Part shown: positions 1-6,898 of the stretch, one piece after another
How the letters are laid out: each line of letters opens with the position of its first letter
How positions within the stretch are numbered: the first letter of the stretch is position 1
Source: Oscillospiraceae bacterium
Lineage (GTDB): Bacteria > Bacillota > Clostridia > Oscillospirales > Oscillospiraceae
DNA: 18,052 nucleotides
Direction of reading: 5' to 3'
Assembly (NCBI GenBank): GCA_020025295.1
Contig: JAHHSJ010000043.1
Location: 1 to 18,052, forward strand
Translations under genes and position numbers: made by a program
The notes under the pieces: generated by a model
The model's input: only the letters and a program-made list of their open reading frames with translations
Databases searched by the model: none
Told to the model about the DNA's origin: nothing

Positions 1-161
1 TAAAAGGGCCAAATGGGTGTTTGGCGGCTGGTTTGGGGTGGGATTCCGGGGTTCAGCCACCCAGACCCCGAGAAGAGATCGCCCAATCCGCCCATTGCCG
101 GGAAAACGACCCTTATTCCCTGTCCTGCGGAATGCCAACCAAGAAGCCATGTTCTCTTCCT
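1..161. other. Gene-free left edge
   Basis: No open reading frame here has a ribosome binding site or a recognisable product. The stretch is GC-rich and leads straight into the repeat array. It may be the tail of an intergenic region that continues outside the window. Confidence 0.4.
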
Positions 162-578
162 TGTCCTTCTGAGCGTCAGCGAAGAATCTTTGCACGGGTA
201 AGCTGCTTCGGGTCGCTTTTCTCCTTCCGCATGACACGGAGGAGGTAACCTGTCCTTCTGAGCGATAGCGAAGAATCTTTACATGGGTAAGATGCTTCGG
301 GTCGCTTTGCGCCCTCAGCATGACACGGAGGTAGCACCCGTCATTCTGAGCGCAGCGAAGAATCTTTGTATGGGTAAGATGCTTCAAGTCGCTTTGTTCC
401 CTCAGCATGACAGGGAGGAGAGCAACTTGTCATTCTGAGCGAAGCGAAGAATCTTTGCACAGGTAAGCTGCTTCGAGTCGCTACGCTCCCTCCGCATGAC
501 ACGGAGGTAGCACCCGTCCTTCTGAGCGTCAGCGAAGAATCTTTGCGCCGGTAAGCTGCTTCGGGTCGCTTCCTCAGC
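162..578. repeat. Five tandem copies of a ~75 bp element with palindromic ends
   Basis: Units start at about 162, 251, 339, 428 and 515, a period of 87-89 bp. Each opens with TGTC(A/C)TTCTGAGCG followed by CGAAGAATCTTTG, passes through GGTAAG(C/A)TGCTTC(G/A)(G/A)GTCGCT, and the first four close with CNGCATGACA. The two ends are inverted copies of each other: TGTCATTCTGAGCG against the reverse complement TGTCATGCTGAGGG, 12 of 14 bases. Units are separated by 13-15 bp rich in GGAGGTA. The fifth unit loses its right end near 578, just before the rnhA promoter. A left-end fragment recurs at 17863-17891. The structure resembles REP/MITE-like non-autonomous elements; no transposase is nearby. It could instead be transcribed as a row of hairpins. 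Confidence 0.8.
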
Positions 579-598
579 CCGAATTCGGGGGGTTTTAC

Positions 599-627
599 TT
601 TACCGAACCGCCGATTTGTGCTATGGT
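599..627 (+). promoter_or_regulatory. Predicted promoter of rnhA
   Basis: A TTTACC -35 box (599-604), a 17 bp spacer and TATGGT (622-627) preceded by TGC form an extended -10 promoter. Transcription from about 634 would leave almost no leader before the in-frame ATG at 639, which supports the downstream start at 660. Confidence 0.5.
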
Positions 628-659
628 AAGGAAATAATATGATTGGTAAGGAGAACTCT

Positions 660-1097
660 ATGAAAGAAGTAACCTTGTATACCGACGGCGCCTGCTCCGG
701 CAATCCCGGGCCCGGCGGCTGGGCGGCGATTTTGATGTTCGGAGCCCACAAAAAGGAACTTTCCGGCGGCGAAGTCAACACCACCAACAACCGCATGGAG
801 CTGACCGGCGTCATTCGGGGCTTGCAGGCACTGAAGGAGCCCTGTCAGGTGGAGCTGTACTCCGATTCCAAATATGTCATTGATGCGCTGGAAAAGGGCT
901 GGGCCGAGGGCTGGAAGAAGCGGGGCTGGGTAAAAAGCGACAAAAAGCCGGCGCTGAATGCCGACCTGTGGGAAATCCTGTTGCAACTGTGCAAAATTCA
1001 TCGGGTGAACTTGCATTGGGTGAAAGGCCACGCCAGCAACCCCTATAATAACCGCTGCGACGAATTGGCAGTGGCAGAGTGGCAGAAATTGAAGTAA
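660..1097 (+). CDS. rnhA: Ribonuclease HI
   Basis: This cytoplasmic enzyme cuts the RNA strand of RNA:DNA hybrids during primer removal and R-loop clearance. The 145-residue protein matches the usual bacterial RNase HI length and opens with the typical core YTDGACSGNPGPGGWA. The catalytic acidic residues are visible as D9, E47 (NNRMELTG), D69 (YSDSKYV) and D134 (CDELA). H124 lies in the WVKGHAS loop. The basic-protrusion region (GWKKRGWVKS, about 84-93) is present, so this is the RNase HI class rather than HII. The start was chosen at 660 because AAGGAG lies 6 nt upstream. An in-frame ATG at 639 would add seven residues, but it has a weaker site and sits almost on the predicted transcript start. 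The gene appears to be transcribed alone, with a 215 bp gap to the next gene. Confidence 0.95.
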   Translation: MKEVTLYTDGACSGNPGPGGWAAILMFGAHKKELSGGEVNTTNNRMELTGVIRGLQALKEPCQVELYSDSKYVIDALEKGWAEGWKKRGWVKSDKKPALNADLWEILLQLCKIHRVNLHWVKGHASNPYNNRCDELAVAEWQKLK

Positions 1098-1312
1098 TTT
1101 CTGAGTTTTGAAACAAATCAACCGAAAAAGGACCGAAAATCGGCAAAGAGACGCTGGCTCAGCGGGGGTGCTTTTCCAGCTGGGCTGTGGAAAAATAAGC
1201 TTGAATTGCCGAACAGTGTTCCTTCGTTTGGAAGTTTTCCACCGCCGGGCTGCAAAGTCCGGCCTCGTGTTTTTTCTCTTTGATGTCGTTAGAAAGATAG
1301 GTAAAGTTTGTT

Positions 1313-2248
1313 ATGTGGTTCTATATTGTATTGCTGGTGCTGGTGGCGCTGTTGGTGTTGTGTCTGGTGGCGCTGAGAATGGCGGAGAAGCTGTTCCACT
1401 CCTTCTTTGACCCGCCCAAGCGCTATGACAGCGTGTCGGAGGCCCGCAAAAAGACCCCTCATTATAAGGTTGCCCGGAAGGGCATGGACTTGATGGACAC
1501 GCTGGAGGTGGAGGATGTGTACCTCACCAGCCGGGACGGGCTGAAGCTGCACGCCTACTACTTCCCTCCGGCGGAGGACACCAAAAAGGTGGTGCTGGGT
1601 ATCCACGGCTATCACTCCTACGCCAAGCTGGAGTACGGCCCCTTCATCGAGTTCTACCGTTCGCTGGGTTATGGTATGCTGCTGCCGGATGACCGGGCCC
1701 ACCGTCCCAGTGAGGGAGACTATATCGGCTTCGGCGTAAAGGATCGGCTGGACTGCGTGGATTGGGCCAAGTATCTGGCGCAGCGTCTGGGAGACGAGGG
1801 TGATATCCTGATTCACGGCGTTTCCATGGGTGCAGCCACGGTGCTGGGGGCTTCCGGTGAGCCGGATCTGCCCCGTCAGGTCCGGGGCATCGTGGCGGAC
1901 TGCGGTTTTACCGTGCTTTGGGAGGAATTCCAGACCCGGTTCTGGGAAGCGGTCCGACTGCCCCGGTTCCCCTTCCTGTGGCTGGTGGAGCGCATCAATC
2001 TCCACCGTCAGGGCTTCTCGTTCCGGGAACACAGCCCCTTGGAGCAGGTGAAAAAGGCGGCCGTGCCGATTTTGTTCGTCCACGGCAAGGCAGACCCGAC
2101 CGTGCCGGTGGCGATGGCCCAGCGGCTGTACGACGCCTGCCCCACCAAAAAGGAGCTGCTTCTGGTGGAGGGCGCCGGCCATGCCGAGAGCATCGTGTAT
2201 GCCCCGGAGGAGTATCATGCCGCCATTCGGAGACTGTTTGGGATTTAA
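1313..2248 (+). CDS. Membrane-anchored alpha/beta hydrolase (YqkD-like)
   Basis: This 311-residue serine hydrolase of unknown substrate starts with one hydrophobic helix (about residues 2-22), so it is probably tethered to the membrane. The hydrolase fold is recognisable: a HGYHS segment (98-102) near the oxyanion strand, DDRAHRPSEGDYIGFG (126-141), the nucleophile elbow GVSMG with S171, D261 in HGKADPTVP and H290 in GAGHAES. The catalytic Ser-Asp-His triad is therefore complete. It resembles the YqkD/BAAT-like hydrolases common in Firmicutes, which act on esters, amides or thioesters; the substrate cannot be read from sequence. The upstream ribosome binding site is weak (AAAGATAGG, 1294-1302), but the hydrophobic N-terminus supports this start. 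It ends at a strong shared terminator. Confidence 0.85.
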   Translation: MWFYIVLLVLVALLVLCLVALRMAEKLFHSFFDPPKRYDSVSEARKKTPHYKVARKGMDLMDTLEVEDVYLTSRDGLKLHAYYFPPAEDTKKVVLGIHGYHSYAKLEYGPFIEFYRSLGYGMLLPDDRAHRPSEGDYIGFGVKDRLDCVDWAKYLAQRLGDEGDILIHGVSMGAATVLGASGEPDLPRQVRGIVADCGFTVLWEEFQTRFWEAVRLPRFPFLWLVERINLHRQGFSFREHSPLEQVKKAAVPILFVHGKADPTVPVAMAQRLYDACPTKKELLLVEGAGHAESIVYAPEEYHAAIRRLFGI

Positions 2249-2254
2249 GCAGAA

Positions 2255-2297
2255 AAAGCACTCCCCAGCTGGGCTATGCCCAGCTGGGGAGTGCTTT
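2255..2297. terminator. Bidirectional Rho-independent terminator
   Basis: A perfect 20 bp stem (2255-2274 paired with 2278-2297) has a 3-nt loop. The stem has AAA at its left base and TTT at its right, with more A residues on the left. It lies between two convergent genes, the hydrolase ending at 2248 and amidohydrolase A ending at 2375. Read leftward the hairpin is followed by five T residues, read rightward by three, so it should stop both transcripts, more strongly for the minus strand. Confidence 0.85.
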
Positions 2298-2304
2298 GTT
2301 GAGC

Positions 2305-2334
2305 GGAGAGGTGCGGTGGCGCCCGCACCTCTCC
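2305..2334. terminator. Second hairpin after amidohydrolase A
   Basis: A perfect 11 bp stem (GGAGAGGTGCG paired with CGCACCTCTCC) encloses an 8-nt loop. It lies inside the 3' end of the amidohydrolase A transcript, upstream of the main terminator. It has no T-run of its own, so it may stabilise the mRNA end rather than terminate transcription. Confidence 0.5.
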
Positions 2335-2374
2335 AAGAGAGATAACCAGACAATCCTCCGAGAAGAGGATAATC

Positions 2375-4003
2375 TTACTTCTGATAGACGACCTTGCCGC
2401 CCACGATGGTCATGACGCAGCTGGTCTTGAGGATATCCTCCGGGTCACATTCCACGATATTGTGATCCATGACGCAAATGTCAGCGTACAGGTTAGGTGC
2501 CAGCGTACCGTAGAGATGCTCGGCATTGGCGGCGCAGGCGGAGCCGTAGGTGTAGGCACTGACGGCCTCCCAAGAAGCGATTTTCTCCTGCGGAATCCAG
2601 CCGCCCTCAGGCTTGCCGTCAAAGGCAGACTGGCGGGTGACGGCGTTGTAGATTCCATTGAAGGGGTTGATGTCCACCACCGGGGAGTCGGTGCCGAAGG
2701 CCAGCGTGGAGCCGCTGTCCAGAATGCGGCGGAAGGGCCACATCAGCTGGGCACGGTCCAGACCCAGATCACGCTCGATGCCGTTGGGGTCGATCAGGGC
2801 GTGAGGGGGCTGGCAGGACGGCAGAACATGGGCCTTGGCCAGACGGGCGATGTCGTCATACTGGAAGTTTTCCAGATGCTCCAAGGTGTGCTGCAAATAA
2901 GGCTTATAGCCGTACTTGGCCTCGGCCTCCTGATAGAAGTCCAGCATCAGGTGGATGGCCTGATCGCCGATGGTGTGGACACGCACGGAGAAGTCGTTCT
3001 TGTGGGCGCTCAGCACCAGCTTGCGCATTTCATCCGGGGCAACGGTGGGCTTGCCTACTTCGCCGGGATAGGCGGCGTTGGTGTAGGGCTCCTTCAGGTA
3101 GGCGGTGTGGCAGGAGGACACGCCGTCAAAGAAGTGCTTCACGCCGTTGCAGTAGAGCATGGGGCCCCGATACTTTTCACGCATCTCAATGGGACGCTCC
3201 AGCCCCTTGATGAGGGTGGGATACATATGGACGCGGACGGTCAGCTTGCCCTCCTGCTCCATGCGGGCGTACACATCGTCCCGGAGGAAATCCATGCCGG
3301 GAACTGCCATCATGGACATATCGCAGATGGAGGTGATGCCGTAGCTGTTCAGGGTGTGCATGAAGTTTTCGTAGAAGCCGTCAATCACATCGGCCGGGAA
3401 GTTGTAGATTTTCTGGCACATGGAGGTGGCTGCCGCCTCGTGGAAGGTGCCGGTAGGCTCGCCGTTTTCGTCACGGTCGATGTGTCCGCCGGGCACATCC
3501 GGGGTGTTGCGGTCAATGCCCAGCTTCTTCATGCCGAAGCTGTTGAGCCACATGGTGTGGCAGTCGCCGGAGACCATCACCACCGGGCGATCGGGATAGA
3601 CCGCATCCAGAGAGTGCTTGGTGGGCAGAACCGGGTTGTCCCACAGGGGATGGTACCAGCCGGCGCCGATGAGCCACTCGTCCTTGGGTACCAGATCGGC
3701 CACATCGGCCAGTCCGGCCACGCACTGCTCCTCGCTGGTGTCAGTGAGGCTGACCTTTACCTTGGGGTCGGCATAGAGGCCGGACATAAAGGCGTGGAGG
3801 TGGGCGTCGTGGAGACCGGGCAGAATCAGCTGGTCCCCGAAGTCCATCACACGGGTATTTTCTCCGAGAAACCGGTCCAGCAGCTCGAGGCCGCCGGCAT
3901 GCTGAATCTTGTCCCCCTGAATGGCGACGAAGCCAGAGAAGGTTTCTTTTCCGGTGCCACGGTAAATGTGGGTGCTTTTCAGAATCAGATCGGCTTTTTT
4001 CAT
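2375..4003 (-). CDS. YtcJ-like metal-dependent amidohydrolase, copy A
   Basis: This 542-residue enzyme belongs to the amidohydrolase family 3 (YtcJ/NfdA type), whose members hydrolyse amide or formamide bonds in an alpha/beta barrel with bound metal. The short N-terminal beta-sandwich is followed by the metal motif HDAHLH (H68 and H70). K289 lies in GVKHFFDG, H343 in VRVHTIGDQAI, histidines in QHTLEH (372, 376), and D439 in FGTDSPVVD. All the ligand positions expected for the family look intact, and no signal peptide is seen, so it is probably cytoplasmic. It starts 35 nt after the MATE gene stops, with AAGGAG at good spacing, so the two are probably cotranscribed and the exporter may carry a substrate or product of this enzyme. 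It is about 87% identical to copy B (471 of 542 positions, counted by hand). The substrate is unknown. Confidence 0.9.
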   Translation of the reverse strand: MKKADLILKSTHIYRGTGKETFSGFVAIQGDKIQHAGGLELLDRFLGENTRVMDFGDQLILPGLHDAHLHAFMSGLYADPKVKVSLTDTSEEQCVAGLADVADLVPKDEWLIGAGWYHPLWDNPVLPTKHSLDAVYPDRPVVMVSGDCHTMWLNSFGMKKLGIDRNTPDVPGGHIDRDENGEPTGTFHEAAATSMCQKIYNFPADVIDGFYENFMHTLNSYGITSICDMSMMAVPGMDFLRDDVYARMEQEGKLTVRVHMYPTLIKGLERPIEMREKYRGPMLYCNGVKHFFDGVSSCHTAYLKEPYTNAAYPGEVGKPTVAPDEMRKLVLSAHKNDFSVRVHTIGDQAIHLMLDFYQEAEAKYGYKPYLQHTLEHLENFQYDDIARLAKAHVLPSCQPPHALIDPNGIERDLGLDRAQLMWPFRRILDSGSTLAFGTDSPVVDINPFNGIYNAVTRQSAFDGKPEGGWIPQEKIASWEAVSAYTYGSACAANAEHLYGTLAPNLYADICVMDHNIVECDPEDILKTSCVMTIVGGKVVYQK

Positions 4004-4038
4004 ACTATCTTCTCCTTATCAATCCGATGAACCAAAAC

Positions 4039-5433
4039 TCACTTTGCGTTTTCTTCCAGAGCCCGGACCCGCTTGTTTTCCAGAACCGTCAGGATGATGG
4101 TAAACAGGAAGGTCAGGATGTCAGCGACCAGAAGGGACAGCCAGATGCCGTCGGGACCCATGTGGAACACATAGATCATGACCACCATGCAAAGAACGGT
4201 GAAAATCAGCATACGGGCGATGCCGGAGACGATGGCGGGAATGATTCGCTCGCAGGCCTGATAGTAGGAGCTGAGGATGGAAACGCAGGAGCCGAGGAAG
4301 GCGGCGGCGATGGCCACCTTGATGGCGGGAACGCAGGCCTCTGCCAGCGCACCACGGCCGCAGAACAGCTCGCAAACCGGCAAGGTGAACAGCTCGAACA
4401 GCACCACAACCACAGCCACCATCAGGGCGTTGATTACAATGGACTGGTTGAGCAGGCTGCGCAGACGGTCGTAGAGCTTCTCGCCCAGATTGTAGGAGAT
4501 GATGGGGGTGGTGCCGGAGGACAAGGCGGTGGTGAACATGGTCAGGATGTAGATAATATAGGCGCTGAGGATGGCGTACACGGACAGACCCATCTCATAG
4601 CCGATGGAGACCATGATGCGGTTGACGATGATGGTGAACACGGAGACGGAAGCCTGAATGCAGAAGTAGGGCAGAGCGATCTTGATGGACTGACCGACGA
4701 CGCCCCAGTCAATGTGCAGGTCGGAGGCTTTGTATTTGAACTTGGTGTTCTTGCTGAGGAAGAAGTGGATGCCGAAGAAGGACCAGCCGCCGATGGAGAA
4801 GGCGTAGTACCAGCCGGCGCCCACGATGCCGATGGGAACGATGAAGCAGCAGAAGTACAGCCAAGCCACGCCCAGAATGGCGGTGAGGGTCATGGCCCAA
4901 GTGGCGATGCCGGGACGCTCATCCAGACGGAAGAACATGACAATGGTCTGACCATAGCCGCAGAAGGGATAGCCAACGCCGAAAATACGAATCATGGTGA
5001 CGATGGTGTCCATGTATTCATCGGGGGTGCCCAGCAGGCGTGCCACCATGGGGGCAAAGGCGATGAGGAACAGGCCGACGAGGAACATAAAGGCGGCAAT
5101 GAAGAAGGTGCCGGTGCCGAAGGCCTTGCGGGCGCCTTCCTGATCGCCCTCGCCCATGCGGAGGGCGGCGACGGTGGAAAGACCGATGCCGAAGCCGGTG
5201 CCGATGGCGATTTGCAGGTTTTCCAGAGGCATAATCAAACCGACGCAGGCCAGACCGTCTGCACCGGTGCCGTTGCCCAGAATGATGCCTTCAAAGATGA
5301 CCATGATGGCCTGAGCCAGCATGCCAATCAGGCTGAGTCCGCCGTACTTGATAATCAGGCTGCGGACGGAGTTTTTTGCAAACTCATGGTCGGAAACCGT
5401 TCTTGCTTGGACTGCTTGTGCATTTTCTGACAT
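4039..5433 (-). CDS. MATE-family efflux transporter
   Basis: This 464-residue inner-membrane protein has about twelve hydrophobic segments in two similar halves, as expected for multidrug and toxic-compound extrusion transporters that use Na+ or H+ gradients. The N-terminal half shows GGLSLIGMLAQAIMVIFEGI and a cytoplasmic loop LRMGEGDQEGARKAF (91-105). The second half shows the family signature GTTPIISYNLGEKLYDR (307-323), and the C-terminus is a short charged tail (LENKRVRALEENAK). The start is supported by AAAAGGAG seven bases upstream. It is first in a two-gene unit with amidohydrolase A. MATE substrates cannot be predicted from sequence; the neighbour suggests a small amide, peptide-like or xenobiotic compound (inference). 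Confidence 0.92.
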   Translation of the reverse strand: MSENAQAVQARTVSDHEFAKNSVRSLIIKYGGLSLIGMLAQAIMVIFEGIILGNGTGADGLACVGLIMPLENLQIAIGTGFGIGLSTVAALRMGEGDQEGARKAFGTGTFFIAAFMFLVGLFLIAFAPMVARLLGTPDEYMDTIVTMIRIFGVGYPFCGYGQTIVMFFRLDERPGIATWAMTLTAILGVAWLYFCCFIVPIGIVGAGWYYAFSIGGWSFFGIHFFLSKNTKFKYKASDLHIDWGVVGQSIKIALPYFCIQASVSVFTIIVNRIMVSIGYEMGLSVYAILSAYIIYILTMFTTALSSGTTPIISYNLGEKLYDRLRSLLNQSIVINALMVAVVVVLFELFTLPVCELFCGRGALAEACVPAIKVAIAAAFLGSCVSILSSYYQACERIIPAIVSGIARMLIFTVLCMVVMIYVFHMGPDGIWLSLLVADILTFLFTIILTVLENKRVRALEENAK

Positions 5434-5561
5434 AGTGATACTCCTTTTCTGTGTACACCGACCCTTCGGGAGGATCGGCGGATTTCCGAAGAAATCTGAC
5501 TGTGCGCTCTTCTCTTGAATTGCTTGGGAAGTTATTTTTTTCCTTTTTTTAAGCAGCTCCT

Positions 5562-5587
5562 TTTTGAATCAGAGTTTTGAATCAGAG
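5562..5587. repeat. Perfect tandem 13-bp repeat upstream of the MATE operon
   Basis: TTTTGAATCAGAG occurs twice in immediate succession, 129-154 bp before the MATE start codon. The 13-bp period is close to one helical turn plus a few bases. It is a candidate operator for the adjacent LuxR-type regulator (inference). Confidence 0.6.
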
Positions 5588-5599
5588 TAAACCGAAGTT

Positions 5600-5613
5600 C
5601 CGCACCGGTGCGG
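5600..5613. promoter_or_regulatory. 14-bp perfect palindrome upstream of the MATE operon
   Basis: CCGCACCGGTGCGG is a perfect palindrome lying 13 bp from the tandem 13-bp repeat. It has no T-run, so it is unlikely to be a terminator. It could be the binding site of a dimeric regulator. The rest of the 324 bp gap (5434-5757) holds the regulator's terminator and no convincing gene or consensus promoter. Confidence 0.45.
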
Positions 5614-5696
5614 TCTGTGCCCTAAATGTACCGTCAAACTGCACAGTTGGGAATCCTGAATTAAGGTTTGTTTTGTATAAACTGTGGTTTGGACGC

Positions 5697-5730
5697 GAAA
5701 AAAGTACCCACAGCAAGGCTGTGAGTACTC
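5697..5730 (-). terminator. Rho-independent terminator of the LuxR-type gene
   Basis: The stem AGTACCCACAGC (5703-5714) pairs with GCTGTGAGTACT (5718-5729), with one mismatch and a 3-nt loop. On the minus strand it is followed by six T residues. It separates the regulator transcript from the MATE operon. Confidence 0.8.
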
Positions 5731-5757
5731 TTTTGTGTGAGAAACTGAGATTATTGT

Positions 5758-6753
5758 TCAAAATAAATCGAATTTGAGGATCAGCTCGACCCGGTCACCC
5801 ACGCCGGCTTTTTGGTAAATATTGTGAGTGTGGTATTTGACGGTGCCGGGAGATATAGATAAGGCAGAGCTGATCTCCTGCATACTGTAATTGTCCAGCA
5901 GCATGGGGAGCACTTCCGTTTCCCGGGCGCTCAGCCCCAGCTCCTCGGCAAAGCAGCGGCGCTTTTCTGCGGAGGAAGGCTCGGCCGGTTCCGGGACGGG
6001 CTGGTTCAGGGAATCGTCCGCCGTGGTGCAGGGGGTGGCGTGGAGCCGACTGAGCAGCAGGCGTCCGCTGTGCTGGATGGCAAAGCAGGCCAACACGATC
6101 TGGAGCAGGCTTTCGCTGTAACTGCGGGCTTTGATGTAGGCGTGGGGAGAAACCGGCTCGGTGCAGCCCACAAAGGTGTTGTACAGGCCGTAGTACCAGC
6201 TGGCGTAAAAGTCCTCCGCCAGAATGATGACGGTGGAAACGATCATGAGGATCAGCACGATGCGGAATACTGCATAGGAGTCGGAGTTTTCCTTTTGCCG
6301 GATTTTCCTCAGTCCGAATATAGACCAGCCAATATAAAACAGCTCACAGGGGACGAAAAAGACGCCGTAGAAGATCATGTTCTTCTCCTGCATCATCGAG
6401 ATACCGATCAGGAACAGACAAATCAGGGACGGGGATAGAAAATAGATGGGCTTGGGCTTCTCATCCAGCATATAGCACACTACCAGCACCATATCAAAGA
6501 GGAGCGCACTGTAAAATAGGCCCTTTACCGCAGTCATTTCTCCGAATACAAGGTTGAACCATGCGGTCAGGGGGTTGTGTACCTCTGTGGCACGGATAAT
6601 GAGCTCCAAGATCACCTGAAGCAGAAAGTAGGTGCCGACGGCAAGCCATCGCTTTGATTTGTACCTCGCATAAAGAAGCAGACACAAAGTGATTGCACTG
6701 AAAAATGTGGCATTCATCACATAGTCCAAGCTGTCCGCAATCAGTTGAAGCAA
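5758..6753 (-). CDS. Multi-spanning membrane regulator with LuxR-type DNA-binding domain
   Basis: The protein has a hydrophobic N-terminal region of about six to seven helices (up to roughly residue 230), a polar Pro/Glu-rich linker (about 245-268), and a C-terminal LuxR helix-turn-helix. The HTH reads LSARETEVLPMLLDNYSMQEI followed by SISPGTVKYHTHNIYQKAG (residues ~274-317). It probably senses a signal in or across the membrane and binds DNA directly; no receiver or kinase domain is present. The start is uncertain. TTG at 6753 follows AGGTGA with 5-nt spacing inside GGAAGGAGAGGTGAGGGGA, giving 331 residues. ATG at 6774 and GTG at 6810 lack a ribosome binding site. It lies between the MATE operon and amidohydrolase B in the same orientation, and its own terminator makes it a single-gene transcript. 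It is a natural candidate regulator of those genes. Confidence 0.85.
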   Translation of the reverse strand: MLQLIADSLDYVMNATFFSAITLCLLLYARYKSKRWLAVGTYFLLQVILELIIRATEVHNPLTAWFNLVFGEMTAVKGLFYSALLFDMVLVVCYMLDEKPKPIYFLSPSLICLFLIGISMMQEKNMIFYGVFFVPCELFYIGWSIFGLRKIRQKENSDSYAVFRIVLILMIVSTVIILAEDFYASWYYGLYNTFVGCTEPVSPHAYIKARSYSESLLQIVLACFAIQHSGRLLLSRLHATPCTTADDSLNQPVPEPAEPSSAEKRRCFAEELGLSARETEVLPMLLDNYSMQEISSALSISPGTVKYHTHNIYQKAGVGDRVELILKFDLF

Positions 6754-6821
6754 TCCCCTCACCTCTCCTTCCATTCGGCGAATTGCTGTGTCACGGTGGG
6801 TATAGTACACACCATGGTACC

Positions 6822-6839
6822 ACAGATTGAAATATCTGT
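6822..6839. promoter_or_regulatory. Inverted repeat in the regulator's promoter region
   Basis: ACAGAT-TGAAAT-ATCTGT has 6-bp arms and a 6-bp centre, about 70-90 bp upstream of the regulator start. On the minus strand, TTCAAT (-35-like) and TACTAT (-10-like) with an 18 bp spacer lie around 6807-6836 and partly overlap it. It could be an autoregulatory operator. Confidence 0.35.
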
Positions 6840-6860
6840 CGATACATTTAAAAAAGAGAT

Positions 6861-6893
6861 AAAAAATTGCGGACCGAATTCGGTCCGCAATTT
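6861..6893 (-). terminator. Rho-independent terminator of amidohydrolase B
   Basis: AAATTGCGGACCGAATTCGGTCCGCAATTT (6864-6893, a 30-bp self-complementary stretch) forms a hairpin immediately after the stop codon. On the minus strand it runs into a string of T residues. It isolates copy B from the regulator gene downstream. Confidence 0.88.
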
Positions 6894-6898
6894 GGCAG

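Noticed and set aside
162..578. The tandem repeat array as a CRISPR array
   Set aside because: The repeats are about 75 bp with variable sequence and the 13-15 bp separators are themselves similar. No short conserved repeat with unique spacers and no cas gene are present.
2462..4030. Long plus-strand open frames opposite amidohydrolase A and, at 6986-8593, opposite copy B
   Set aside because: They are antisense shadows, rich in H, G, V and Q, with no ribosome binding sites. They resemble each other only because the real genes are paralogues.
4027..5430. 467-residue plus-strand open frame opposite the MATE gene
   Set aside because: Its composition (extreme D, G, H, Q and E) is typical of the complement of a membrane protein gene; the minus strand has clear MATE features and a ribosome binding site.
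5577..5777. 66-residue plus-strand open frame in the MATE-regulator gap
   Set aside because: It has a TTG start without a ribosome binding site, and it crosses the regulator's terminator and 3' end.
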